Shown piece after piece: positions 1-9,157 of a stretch of 24,951 nucleotides of DNA. The stretch covers positions 1 to 24,951 of the forward strand of contig JAOPGA020001468.1 of assembly GCA_026419775.2 (NCBI GenBank). Direction: 5' to 3'. Each line of letters begins with the position of its first letter. Position 1 is the stretch's first letter. Below the pieces are notes generated by a model. It saw only the letters and a program-made list of their open reading frames with translations. It was not told where the DNA came from and ran no database searches. The DNA comes from Acrasis kona (taxonomy: Eukaryota > Heterolobosea > Eutetramitea > Acrasida > Acrasidae). Made by a program: the position numbers and the translations under genes.

Positions 1-2
1 TT

Positions 3-1528
3 GAAGAATTCTGCAAGAAGCACAAGATCATTATTAAGCACGGAAGAGCGTACCATCCTCAATCTCAAGGTGCCATTGAGAAGCTCAATAAAACATTGAA
101 GGACAAGATCGAGAACTACATCCTCAAAAACCCAACTTGGAGCAACAAAGAGCTTGTTCAAGCTGCATGCACAGCGTACAACAACAGTCTTCAAGAGACA
201 ATTGATGAAGTTCCAAATGTTGCGTTCGAAAGATGTCTATTCTTGAACCCCAAGCTACAAGGAACCGCCGAGGATAACGAGCTTGAGCTTGCTCTTCAAA
301 CACACCGCAAGGTCAGAGCCAACACCGAGAAGAGAAACACATGGGATCAAAAGCGCTCACAGACTAAAATCAGAAGAAAAAAAATGATTAACGTTGGTGA
401 CCACGTTTGGCACAAAGAGAGCCTGAAAAAGTCGAAAAAGAAGAATCTTGACAAAGCAAAGATGGCACTGTGTTTCTTTGGAGAGGTTGTTGCTCGCCAT
501 AAGAATAACTACCACTCGGTAAAGTGGCTTTTGAAGAATGGAGGTCCAAAAGGAGAAACATTTGAGAACAACTTGGGTGAGAAATCATACAGGTCAAGCG
601 AACTTTGTAAATGTAACCATCGTGTTTCAATTGAAAATGGTGTTGTAATAAACGTATCCGAAGTGCTTGACTTTGTTGAGGACGTTAACATTGAGGAAGA
701 TGTTTCATCAGGTGAAGAGGACCTCTTGGACTCCATTAATGGCGACTCCAACGATGGTGATTTCTGTGATGCCTTAGATGGTATGGAGATTGAAGACACT
801 CCACCTCGAGATGATGTACAAAATGTTCAAGTCCCTGTTCCCCAAATTATTCCAAACGGTTAGAATCTTTTTAAAATAACTTTTTACTGACCTAAATAGG
901 TGTTGCTAACAATACGTTGGACCTGGTCAACGCTGTCCAAAAGATTTTCGAAAATGCAGGTGTCAACCTCTTAGATTACCTTCTAGCACAACAGCAGAAG
1001 GCACCAGCATTAGATGTAGAACCAGCACCAGTGCCAGCACTACAAGAGAAGGCCTCAGTTGAAGCACCCATCCAAGAGTTTGAAGTCAGCACTACTGTTA
1101 CGAAGAGTAGGGGTATGAAGAGGAAGCGCAAAAATACTGGAGACGACAACCTTCNCAACAAAAAAGACTCTCGTCCCGTTGTCGATCTAGACAAAAAGCC
1201 TGATGATGACAATATTGATGACATTTTCCGTGAGAAACAGCTACAAGCCCCAAATTTTGAACAGTTTGATGTTGTTGATATCTTATGGAACACAATTGAA
1301 GTGGGCAGAGGAACTTTAATGCAAGTTGGTGGAGGAGACGCAAGGTGGCATCATGACAGGGTTAGCGAGTCCAATGCTCTAATTGGAATAACCGTAACAA
1401 CAAACATGTCCTTTAGAGTACCTGTTGCAGAACCGGGGCAGGAGAGAAGAACAAACTTAAGGGACTTTGAGGTTGGTGACTTCATTGCCTGGCCACTCGC
1501 CTGGCTTCGATTTGTATCCCGAGAATAA
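3..1528 (+). CDS. Ginger/KRBA2-like DDE integrase, 5'-truncated by window edge, two exons
   Basis: The open frame is already running at base 3 and continues to 858, then resumes at 900-1528 after a short intron. The first residues carry the end of a retroviral-type integrase core: HGRAYHPQSQGAIEKLNKTL, in which the E of GAIEK fits the last DDE acid, followed by an AYNNSLQETIDEVP helix typical of this fold. Next come a basic stretch (GDHVWHKESLKKSKKKN), a long acidic region (EEDVSSGEEDLLDSINGD), a basic KRKRK patch, and a C-terminal domain ending VGDFIAWPLAWL that recurs in the next gene. The H-G-R..HPQSQG style matches KRBA2/Ginger integrases better than classical LTR pol, but the upstream half is outside the window, so an LTR origin is not excluded. 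The part seen looks open throughout. One ambiguous base (n) lies near 1155. An AATAAA lies 75 bases past the stop. Confidence 0.72.
859..899 (+). other. intron, 41 nt
   Basis: GTTAGA donor, CTGAC branch-like site at 887-891 and a TAG acceptor at 897-899. Splicing completes a glycine codon and joins the integrase frame to the downstream frame without a stop, whereas reading straight through ends at once. Frame keeping plus the branch site make this a strong prediction. Confidence 0.82.
1301..1516 (+). other. shared C-terminal domain, copy 1 (VGDFI-AWL domain)
   Basis: The last 75 or so residues of the integrase gene read VG.G....W, then IGITVTTN, then EPGQERRTN, then FEVGDFIAWPLAWL. The second copy lies at about 2872-3069. 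The closing GDFIAWP resembles the end of the plant transposon-associated DUF8039 domain, but that is a weak memory-based likeness and not a firm assignment. Function is unknown; its place at the tail of two proteins suggests a binding or docking role. Confidence 0.6.
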
Positions 1529-1603
1529 ATTAACTTGTAATGACAATTTGTGTACTTGAGTGAGATTTTAACATAACGAGACTCTTATAACAAGCTTTAG
1601 TTA

Positions 1604-1609
1604 AATAAA
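1604..1609 (+). terminator. AATAAA polyadenylation signal
   Basis: A canonical AATAAA lies 75 bases after the integrase stop codon and before the next gene starts at 1696, in an A+T-rich 3' flank. Confidence 0.5.
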
Positions 1610-1844
1610 GAAGTTTTTAAAAATTTACATTTTATGATTTTTTGAATAGCTGAGCACTGTTATTAACACTCACACAGTGTGCGTATGTGGCCTAAATGTA
1701 TGTAGTTACAAGAGATTTTGATTTATTTGATATTCCCCATCAGGAAGTGGAATTAAAAAATGGGCCAGAATTCTGGCCCACTAAATCGGGCCGAGACAGT
1801 TACGGTATGTGGTATACTAACAACATTTGTGAGGCCAGATTCAG

Positions 1845-1885
1845 GTTTGTCGTAAATTTTTATTGGTTGACTAACAATAAATCAG
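1845..1885 (+). other. intron, 41 nt
   Basis: GTTTGT donor, GACTAAC branch site (1869-1875) and CAG acceptor 9 nt further on. The first exon ends with AG of an arginine codon; joining to 1886 gives AGG and an open frame (VWSRIIKCIKLDAF). The unspliced frame stops at about 1900. Confidence 0.75.
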
Positions 1886-2012
1886 GGTGTGGTCAAGGAT
1901 AATCAAATGTATCAAACTGGATGCATTCAATAAGCTAGTGTCGCACATTGCGGCATTGATCAAGAACAAGGACTACAATGAACGCTTTATCACCAAACAA
2001 ATGTCAAGAACC

Positions 2013-2292
2013 GACCACCCTCAATAAGGTCATTAACAAAACTATTTATGAAAGGTCCTGCTGGTCTTAAATATGTACATACTAACTGTTTTAATGCGTC
2101 ATATTTTAATAAGTCATTGCATCCCCCTTGTAGACTGTCAACAGATTTATCACCATCATATTTGACAATCACATCAAGCTTTTTACCTTTTGATGCGTCC
2201 CAATGTTGCGCAGCCCAGATCTTGGTGGCATACTCTTTTGGTGCTCCTTTTTCAATAGCGTTTGCAACAACCTGTGCTTGAACCACATTGTC
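2013..2292. other. 280-bp block with inverted coding sense inside the partner gene
   Basis: The plus-strand frame to the left ends in QMSRT followed by GAC (2013-2015). The minus-strand frame inside the block begins at GAC (complement of 2290-2292) and reads DNVVQAQVVANAI onward for about 90 residues to NDLIEGG next to the left edge. The edges thus carry a 3-bp inverted match (GAC/GTC), and the left frame and the minus-strand frame meet in phase there. The simplest reading is a local inversion. Confidence 0.65.
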
Positions 2293-2871
2293 AGAAAGAA
2301 GCAGAAGGTGGACGTAAAGAATCCTGATGAAGTCCATAAAGCAGTCCTCTCACATTTTTGGCCTACGCTCACAGCCTCGCCTCGCGTTGTTCACATGCTC
2401 ACCAATCCAAGAGCAGCTTTCCGAGAAGTAATTTGTCCGGCCAGAGGTTACACCAAAAGTCCAAACAGAAGGAGACTTATGGATGAGCTTGACCGTAGAA
2501 AGGCCGCACAGACAGCTTCACATGAAGAGACAGATGAGGAAAATGATTGGAGGTAATGATGAGAGTGACGAGGAACTTACTTTTGGAGGGGCTGACATTA
2601 TGGACACCANCTTTTCCAATGAAGCACCCTTGGAAGTTGAGGAAGAAGTCACCAATAACAACACCATCGAAGCCGACATCAAAAACATCAACTGCAGCGA
2701 CACCACCAACACAACATTGACAAGAAAACGAAGGTGTTCCTCAACCTCGTCATCTACGCTAACAAGAAAGAGGAGAAGAACTTCATCATTCTTCAAAGCC
2801 ATTGCTGCCATGAACAAGCCTAACATCAAACAAGGTGACACTGTAAAAATAGTCTAGTTCTTGGAGTTGGA

Positions 2872-3069
2872 ATGTTTGTTGGAACAAATGTGCAATGGCA
2901 CATGAAGCCTCTGCCTGACAACTACGGACTCGTTGGACTCTCTGCAATCAGTTCTAGTCAGAGCTTATTGCTTCCATCCAAAGAGCCTGGAATTAAGAAG
3001 AGGACAAACTGGAACCAGTTTAATGTTGGAGATTTTATAGGACTACCCGTTGCTTGGTTGAATGTATCC
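2872..3069 (+). other. shared C-terminal domain, copy 2
   Basis: Reads FVGTNVQWH, then YGLVGLSA, then SKEPGIKKRTN, then FNVGDFIGLPVAWL. It matches copy 1 at the W-H, L/I-G, EPG, RTN, VGDFI and AWL positions with similar spacing, although the two proteins differ upstream. Confidence 0.6.
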
Positions 3070-3081
3070 AATAAAAATTAA

Positions 3082-3548
3082 ATTTACTGTCATGTAATGT
3101 GCCTAGTCTTTAATGTTGAAGAGAGGGTCAGATTAGCACTTATGATGACATGTCCTCACCAGTCGGAGGTTTTTGGCAACCGATGATAGCGGCTCTAATT
3201 ACCACTTTATTCGGTAATCAATTGTGCTCTTTTCACAACATCTACAATAATGTGATTCAATAAAATTTCTGCAACTCTTTTGTGAATCTCCATATCAAAT
3301 TATGCTTCTCTGCCTCATACTATTCATACTAAATGTTTGTTGCCGCTGAGTTATTACCCTCCGATTGACCTGTGTTGAAATTAAGCATTTTCAAGTCGAA
3401 AAAAGTTGTAACGTGTCGAAAAAAATCAGACTTGCGATTTGGTATTTGGCCTCTTGAATTGTTTGTGTTGTAATAAGTTACTAAAAACATGAATGTTGGC
3501 GCAGATGGATGAAGCAAACTAACGATAACCGCTAACAATACACTATAC
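3082..3548. other. intergenic stretch, no gene seen
   Basis: A+T-rich sequence after the partner gene stop. It holds the AATAAA at 3259-3264 and then no supported ORF, repeat or RNA. It leads into the TATA box at 3552. Confidence 0.5.
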
Positions 3549-3551
3549 AAC

Positions 3552-3558
3552 TATAAAA
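3552..3558 (+). promoter_or_regulatory. TATA box
   Basis: CTATAAAAAC sits 38 bases upstream of the ATG at 3590. A near-identical CTATAAAAACC occurs on the minus strand (14815-14823) ahead of the MULE transposase region, supporting this as the local core-promoter form. Confidence 0.5.
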
Positions 3559-3589
3559 ACGCGGAATAATGTGTTGTTGAAGCACAAAC

Positions 3590-4948
3590 ATGAAACAAAA
3601 AAAACAAAGGCACTCTAAAAAGAATCCCTATTTCGGGTCCCCACTACAAAACAACACACAATCTGGCTCTGAAAGCTCCAAAACAGAGTACCGCTCTCCT
3701 CAAGATGCAGCACCACAAATCAGTGGCGATGAAATTGACTCATCTTTTGACAGGGAAACAAAAGGCTCCCAGCATTCACAATCTGAAGATGACTCGCTTC
3801 GTCTGATTCAGAGTTTGACAGTGGTATTCAATGGGCTGTCAATGATAGGTGCTGGTGCAACAGCGATGCAAAGAAAGGTATAAAGAGTAATTTTTATTAA
3901 ATTATTACAAAATGGCAGGAAAGGCTTCCTGTTACACTATTCCGGTGACGGCAAACAATGTGTAAAGGAAACCCTAGTTGTGTTTGGTGCATTGATGCAT
4001 AGCATCAATATGTTTGTTTTTTAGGGGGGTGTTGGAGATCGGGTGGTCATCAGAAGGAGGGGATAGGAACTGGTCAATGGGGGGTTGGACGAAGGTGCTT
4101 GGCGGTTTAAAGGGAGGGTTGTTGGAGGTTACTGGGAAGATTGTGGAGCGGGCAAGAGATTTCTGGAGTTTAGCGGCTTTAGCTTTCGCATCGGCTTTTA
4201 CTTTGGATTTTTTGGTAGGTGATGCGATGGAGTGGTTGAGCGTCGGGTCGTGGGACCGATTTGGGGTAGTCAGGTTCATGGACTTGGCGAAGAAATTAAT
4301 GAAATTGGTTGAGTTCACTTGGTCTGATTGTGCTGGAAAATTTTCATCTTCCTCCTCTTCAAACATTAGATTGTCGAGACTGTCGGTGGGGGGTTGTGGT
4401 GTGGCTTGTGTCGACCGTGTAAGGAGCTGATCCATTTTTAGGAGAAGGGTATCCATCTTGCATGTTGACTCCTTGACAGTTGACTGAATTTTTGAGAGCG
4501 ATTCCTCCACAGCCGCTAACCTTTTCTCAAAATCCGAGATAGACTTCTCCATCTTCTCAATCCTCTTCAAAATGTCATCGTTGTCGAGTGAGGACAAGAT
4601 ATCTTGCTTTTTTGTGGACCTCTTTGCCTTTCGTAAAGTAGTAGGTTTGGTGTCGGTGGGAGTCCACGGGAGGATAGTGAAATGTTTGAAGGTGATTTCT
4701 CTTGTTGATCTGATTATGGATGCCTCTTCAGGTGATGAACATTTGATGTTCAGGAATTCATAGGGACGGCCGGAAATTTTGGAGATCTGTGCCTCCAATG
4801 TGCAAGTAGCCTTGACGTTGAACGTCTTCTGGAAGTGTGTCTCTAACTTGGTCTGACGTTCAATGACCGCCTGGATTAGTCTATCTTTAACATGATGCAA
4901 AGAAAGGACCATACACAAAGGATAAGGGTCACCATGGAGCATACATAA
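3590..4948 (+). CDS. small hydrophilic protein gene, split by a retro-insertion
   Basis: ATG at 3590 after a TATA box starts MKQKKQRHSKKNPYFGSPL, continues through a Ser/Gln/Asp-rich stretch and a more hydrophobic end (LTVVFNGLSMIGAGATAMQR) to 3877. A 1,015-bp minus-strand insertion (3879-4893) follows, flanked by GATGCAAAGAAAGG. Across the right-hand duplicate the frame continues MQRKDHTQRIRVTMEHT and stops at 4948. The pre-insertion gene was therefore about 115 codons or the start of something longer. No family recognised. It could be the ORF1 of the LINE that follows on the same strand, but nothing in its sequence proves that. Confidence 0.4.
3865..3878 (+). repeat. target-site duplication, left copy
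   Basis: GATGCAAAGAAAGG, identical to 4894-4907. It flanks the minus-strand ORF1-type insertion. Confidence 0.75.
3879..4893 (-). mobile_element. 5'-truncated non-LTR-type insertion carrying an ORF1-like gene
   Basis: This 1,015-bp block is flanked by perfect 14-bp direct repeats, the length expected of LINE-type target-primed insertion. Read on the minus strand it starts inside coding sequence (so its 5' end is missing) and ends in an A+T-rich 3' tail with AATAAA close to the left duplicate. There is no long poly(A). No reverse transcriptase is inside, so it was moved in trans or lost its ORF2. Confidence 0.65.
3974..4893 (-). CDS. LINE ORF1-like coiled-coil protein (5'-truncated)
   Basis: About 306 codons read from VKDRLIQAVIERQ at the insertion edge to the stop at 3974. 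The first 80 residues look like a compact nucleic-acid-binding fold (LEAQISKISGRPYEFLNIKC). A basic linker (RKAKRSTKKQ) and a heptad-rich coiled coil (LKRIEKMEKSISDFEKRLAA onward, about 60 residues) follow, then a Pro/Ser-rich tail with a Lys-rich patch (KKSKVKADAKAKAAKLQ). This order fits ORF1 chaperone proteins of LINEs, which trimerise through a coiled coil and bind element RNA. The residues upstream of VKDRL derive from the duplicated target and are not part of the protein. The frame is otherwise uninterrupted. Confidence 0.55.
4894..4907 (+). repeat. target-site duplication, right copy
   Basis: GATGCAAAGAAAGG, identical to 3865-3878. Confidence 0.75.
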
Positions 4949-5269
4949 ACAATGATGCACTCATTAAGTACAGAAAGCAATAAAGTATCCAAAGATTCCC
5001 CGTAGACCAAAATGAAGTAGCATTATTTATTTGCTCAGCAGAGCACACACTTCATTTGTTTGACAACCACCCTTTCTGTCAAAGTCGCTGGAGATGGAAG
5101 ACTCTATATATTCCTGCCACAATCAATAGGCTGCTGAACAAAAAGAATCAGAGTAAGCCAGTATCTACCATGCGAGGATGCCAAGCAAGAGATTTTCCTA
5201 CACCAGAAAGAGACGGTATACATTTGCTCTGCACTGAGTACACAAAATCATGTCAAGATACACTCTGTA

Positions 5270-6748
5270 TGGTAAAGAAAGGGTGTATTGCTTCAATCAA
5301 AATAGATATGTTTGTTGAGAGGAAAGATTCAAAGCTATTTTACACATGTGCAGAACTCACCACAACAATGCTAAACATGATGACTGATTCAAAAGCTCGC
5401 AAATCGGATCTATACATATCCCTAATTGATTTCTCCGACGCTTATGGAAGTGTGGCATGAAAGACTGTTTGAACTACTCTCGTTGCTCGGAATACCAAAG
5501 AAAGTAGTCGATATCATCCGCGGGTTATACAAAAATCAAACGTGTTGGGTGCGGACAGCATATGGTCTCACCGAATGTATTAATATACTTCGAGGAGTAC
5601 CACAAGGTGACCCACTCAGTCCAACCATCTTCAATCTATACACGGAAATCATTGTTAGAGCCTTAATTATGGAGATGAATGGCTACAAGATCCCGAATGT
5701 TCCATCCATTCCGGTCCTTGGTTTCGCTGATGATTTTGGTATTGCAAATAATTCTCTAGCGGGTCGCACTGCCTCCTTAAAAACCGTTTACATCTACAGC
5801 AAGCTACTATGTCTCAAGATCAATGACCAAAAAAGCATATTGATCTCATACGTTTACTACAACAACAAACAACCCTCTGCAGACATTGCACCATATAGAG
5901 ATTTCACGATACACAACAACATCAAAAGTCCATGGAAATACCTAGGCATCATGTTCTCTTATTTCCCATCATCATTCCCAACATGTAACAGGGTTNGATC
6001 AAGATTTAACGTCATGTTACCTGCACTGTCTGCCAAATACCTCCACCCTTCTCAAACCCTGTCAATGCTGAGTACGCTAAAAGGTGGTGTCATTCGCTAT
6101 TTCACCAGTTTAGGTAATGTGACAAAAAAGAGTCTAGAGCGTATGGATTCATCATTCAATCTTCATGTACGTCGTCTCCTACATCTGCCCCCTACATGTC
6201 CGACACACCTCATACAAGACCCACGGTCAGTGGGTGGACTAGGAATGGACTCAGCATGGGTTATTTGCGCCGCGTCGAGAATTAGAAATCTAATCAGAAC
6301 ACTAAATAGCCCTTGCACTCCCGCCACTTCATCTACTTTGGCCATGTTGAAAAGATCAAATGAGGTTACGACTGGTAATCAATTCTCACGTGATCCTCTA
6401 CTCTCATGCCTACACACCATGAAGTCATTAAACCTTACACTAGTTAGATATAATCCCGTAAAGAACTTCACATTATGTTTACCTTCNCGTGAGATAATTA
6501 GTGACATTGGCCTGCCATCAAATGTTCCGTTCATCAATACCAAATATAAAATATCAGTTGATGGATCATTTGTCAACGAGACACTACCGGCAGGAGCAGG
6601 ATTTGTGGTCACTGACATAACTAACAACAAAATCGTCCACTCACAGGGTTTTCAAAAAGTTTTGAAGTCCGCTTTGAAAAACACAATAGAGCAACAAAGA
6701 CAGAAATTCAAGCGACAAAGCGGTTGGAGAAGGCGAAGGACATTTTGA
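5270..6748 (+). pseudogene. LINE reverse transcriptase, then start of RNase H
   Basis: Polymerase motifs run in order: KGCIASI; LYISLIDFSDAYGSV (first catalytic Asp, motif A); RGLYKNQTCWVRTAYGL; LRGVPQGDPLSPTIFNLYTE (motif B); VLGFADDFGIA (catalytic FADD, motif C); LKINDQKSIL (motif D); and a PWKYLGI block. Thumb-like sequence follows (RFTSLGNV, then VRRLLHLPPTC), then the first RNase H strand ISVDGSFVNETLPAGAGFVV. A one-base frame change near 5450, just after motif A, splits the protein; ambiguous bases lie near 5996 and 6487. The F-A-D-D form and the GVPQGDPLSP block are typical of non-LTR RTs with a C-terminal RNase H. It acts by target-primed reverse transcription in the nucleus. Confidence 0.8.
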
Positions 6749-7040
6749 AGGAACTTCAGTCAAATGGAGCTTATAGTTTAAGAACATCCACATCAAGAGC
6801 CGGCGTGTTCTATTTGTATAAGGAGCCATCAGACTACACATATACAATAATCTCCCTACTTGCAATGTGTGATTGTCCTGACTATAACTACCAAGGCGGA
6901 AAAGCGTGTGGTCATATCTACGCNATTGCTCTACATTTATACAAGAACAATACCAAGTCTGATTTCCCATCAAATGATCCTTTTAAATTATTGAACTGGT
7001 TGCACCACTACAACAATCCAAAACTAACGAAGGCACCGCA
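6660..7040 (+). pseudogene. MULE-type SWIM zinc-finger fragment inserted in the LINE RNase H
   Basis: The frame reads ATKTEIQATKRLEKAKDILK, then AGVFYLYKEPSDYTYTI, then CDCPDYNYQGGKACGHIYxI (x is an ambiguous base). The spacing C-x-C...C-x-H fits the SWIM zinc finger at the C-terminus of many Mutator-like transposases, including the helical stretch before it. It lies between two parts of an RNase H domain, so it is a piece of a DNA transposon or host SWIM gene that landed in, or replaced, part of the LINE. No duplicated target or inverted repeat is visible at either edge; edges are approximate. Confidence 0.65.
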
Positions 7041-7217
7041 TCTTCCACTTCCAATTACAAACGCGTTGTTCAAGCTTGTTCCAACATTCCTGGTAACAAA
7101 GAAGCTGACAAACTCGCAAAGCTTGGTTTGAAGAATCACCTCATCAGTGATATCTCTCCACCCACTCACCTTGCTTTTGATCTTGTTTGTAACGGTGATA
7201 TTTATACAAATGGGCCA
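7041..7217 (+). pseudogene. C-terminal part of the LINE RNase H
   Basis: Reads NYKRVVQACSNIPGNKEADK then LAKLGLKNHLIS and stops at 7217. The IPGNKEADKLAK block is the conserved end of RNase H with the last catalytic Asp. Together with VDGSF (about 6560) it shows an RNase H whose middle is missing or displaced by the SWIM segment. Confidence 0.65.
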
Positions 7218-7266
7218 TAGGCCAATTTATAGTGACTGGTCGTGCTTGGAGCGCCTTACACCAGTT

Positions 7267-7701
7267 TCACTTTGATTTTGACTTGTTGGTGCATGGTTTC
7301 TTTTTTGGGGATGCAGTGGGTTTGTTGTCGTTATTTTCATCCTCCATCCTTCCTTCTTCTTCATTGTATTTGTTGTCGTCATTAGCTCTCTTCCTTCCTC
7401 TACTCGGTCCTTTCTTACCCGATAATTAGTTACCAAAAACTTTCATCATTTCCATCATCTTATTGAATTTAGAGTCCATGTTGGTGATGGCGATTGATAC
7501 ATTGGAATCCATTTTTTTAATTTTGTATTCTTGGGTGTCCTGTCTGTAGGAAATTGATTTGATGCTTGTATTGCATTCTTTTAGTTGTTCTTTAGTGTGT
7601 TCTTGATCTGTTCTGATCTCTTTAATTTGGTCTAGGATGACCTTGAGTGTATTATCTCCGCCTCTAGAAGAGAAAGTTACGCGATTGCAAGCGCCGCTCA
7701 A
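7267..7701 (-). pseudogene. short ORF1-like coiled-coil protein
   Basis: A 144-residue minus-strand frame with a single in-frame TAA (7426-7428). The first part is a coiled coil (DQIKEIRTDQEHTKEQLKEC, ending MDSKFNKMMEMMKVFG). The second is charged and basic (GKKGPSRGRKRANDD, ending SPKKKPCTNKSKSK). No ATG opens the frame; the first codon used is TTG, and a TTTTATTTTAG acceptor-like tract lies just upstream, so this may be a last exon. The layout echoes the larger ORF1-like protein at 3974-4893. Function is unproven. Confidence 0.4.
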
Positions 7702-7789
7702 AACATGTCTAAAATAAAAACATTGTAAAAGGGAATTGGTTGACCATCTTGTGTGTGAGTGTGTGAATATATATTAACATGTTTAGTTA

Positions 7790-9076
7790 TACAAGCGGAA
7801 ACCCAGCCATAATTGAGATTAAGATATGGGAAACAGGAACAAGCCAGTTAATATATATTGAAGTATATAAATTTATTTGATAGCAGAGGCAGGCCCTACA
7901 CTCAGGTAGCTGTCCGCTACGCCGACATTGACCATTGATTGCTATCATCATACAAGAGATAATCATGATTAAACAAAACACAATACATTATTGTGATTAC
8001 AAGTATTGGAGCACATGCGATATAGACAGTATGCAAGACTTCATAACTTCTATCGGCTACATTGAAACTTGACTTTGGCAAACCACTTTCGGAACAAAAC
8101 AACTTCACCTTATTGATGGCCCTATTAATAATATCTAGCTTGACAAAGACAAGATGCCGGGAAAAATCAAGTTAATAATGAGAAAATTTGACAACTTTCT
8201 TGGGGACCCAATCAGATTTATCAACATTAATCTCAAGACCCCAAAGCTCAAAAGCATCCAGTGTATCCCAAGAGACGTAACAGCAAATGGACCTGATGCT
8301 CATAAACAGCAGGCACCAAGAAATCATCAATGTACACTAAAATCTTATAACAAATGCATTTTGCAATAGTAGACGTAACTTGTTGGCAAGTATAGCCAGA
8401 CATACCAGCACCTATAGGAGTGAATTTCCATAGAAACCATTGGTTGTTAACACATCATCCAAAACTTCCAAAAATCTGAATAAATAAGAATACTGTAGTA
8501 AACTGTCTTCAAGTCAAGAGTTAACACATAATCATTCTTCAGAACACATTTTCAGACATTAGCTAACCTGGGCAGCTTCATGTGAAATTTTTGCATGTAC
8601 TTGGTAATCTCATGTCCCTCAGTGACAATACGCCTAAAGCCTACCAGGTTTTTTTCTAGTAGCTATAGACAAGGCGAAATGGACATCATCCTCAGTACAT
8701 TGATCATCAATAATTGACCACTGTCAGCCATATCAATTAACATTTGATATACATATTCAAAGTGACGTTTTGGATACTTATTGTAATAATACAACCAACG
8801 AGGAGGCTCATTTATTGAAACTTGATTAGTACCTTTGATGTTTGGGCGGTCTTGGGCATGACAGTTTGGCATTACTGTCAACAGTTTGAACGTATTGGAT
8901 GGCTGTGGGGTTTAGGAAGCGATAACCTTCCATGGCACCAAACTGATGAAAGAATTCTGCTCTGTTGGACAAATATAATTCTTGATGGTCTCTACAATGT
9001 TGTCACCAGTGTCAAGAAACTCAAAGAAGTGCACGGCCAACGGATGGCTCTTGTTCCAGTTCTTGATGTAATGTAG
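7790..9076 (-). mobile_element. DIRS-like retroelement fossil (RT region)
   Basis: Minus-strand pieces read, in order, a gag- or linker-like stretch (NKSHPLAVHFFEFLDTGDN; PPRWLYYYNKYPKRHFEYVY), RT entry motifs (FHMKLPRL; NDYVLTLDLKTVYYSI, motif A) and a connection block (LEINVDKSDWVPKKVVKF). The LDLK.-YYSI and N.-KS...P....F pattern fits DIRS/Ngaro-type reverse transcriptases better than Ty3. No tyrosine recombinase or terminal repeat is in view. It is old, with many breaks (of the order of ten), and cannot be active. Confidence 0.5.
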
Positions 9077-9157
9077 GTTGTTTATAGTTTGTTTGTAGTT
9101 TGTTTTATAGACAAATAATACATCATATAGCTACACCCTTTTATACATCATATTTAT

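Larger units (their letters stand above)
1696..3081 (+). pseudogene. partner gene with the same C-terminal domain, disrupted
   Basis: ATG at 1696 opens a frame (MYVVTRDFDLFDIPHQEVEL) that splices at 1845-1885 into a second exon (KLDAFNKLVSHIAALIKNKD). From about 2013 to 2292 the protein-like sense is on the minus strand (NAIEKGAPKEYATKIWAAQH), then it returns to plus (VKNPDEVHKAVLSHF, then CPARGYTKSPNRRRLMDELD). An acidic stretch (NDESDEELTF), basic RKRR patches and the VGDFI..P.AWL domain follow, ending at 3081. The layout of acidic linker, basic patch and C-terminal domain copies that of the integrase gene just upstream, but no DDE motif is visible. I do not recognise the N-terminal part. 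The gene is broken by the strand switch and a few reading-frame changes. An AATAAA lies at 3259-3264. Confidence 0.6.
5056..7217 (+). mobile_element. LINE (non-LTR retrotransposon) with RT and RNase H, broken
   Basis: Holds a recognisable reverse transcriptase from about 5270 and an RNase H from about 6547 to 7217. The N-terminal end (endonuclease or zinc fingers) is not visible. The start of the readable frame at 5056 is weak and only from about 5270 (VKKGCIASIK) does it look like RT. The RNase H is split by a foreign SWIM zinc-finger segment. No poly(A) or target duplication could be found at the right end, where a minus-strand gene abuts. Confidence 0.7.

Noticed and set aside
1805-1838. 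Possible intron with GTATGT, TACTAAC and CAG inside the first exon of the partner gene
   Set aside because: Signals look good, but every join tried from this donor leads to a stop, while the 1845-1885 intron alone keeps the frame.
3878-3918. Possible 41-nt intron (GTATAAAG...GGCAG) at the end of the small gene
   Set aside because: The donor lies at the edge of a 14-bp direct repeat also found at 4894-4907; the target-duplication explanation accounts for the sequence better, and there is no branch site.
4014-4430. Plus-strand ORF opposite the ORF1-like gene
   Set aside because: Shadow of the coding minus strand, with low-complexity Gly/Val/Leu composition.
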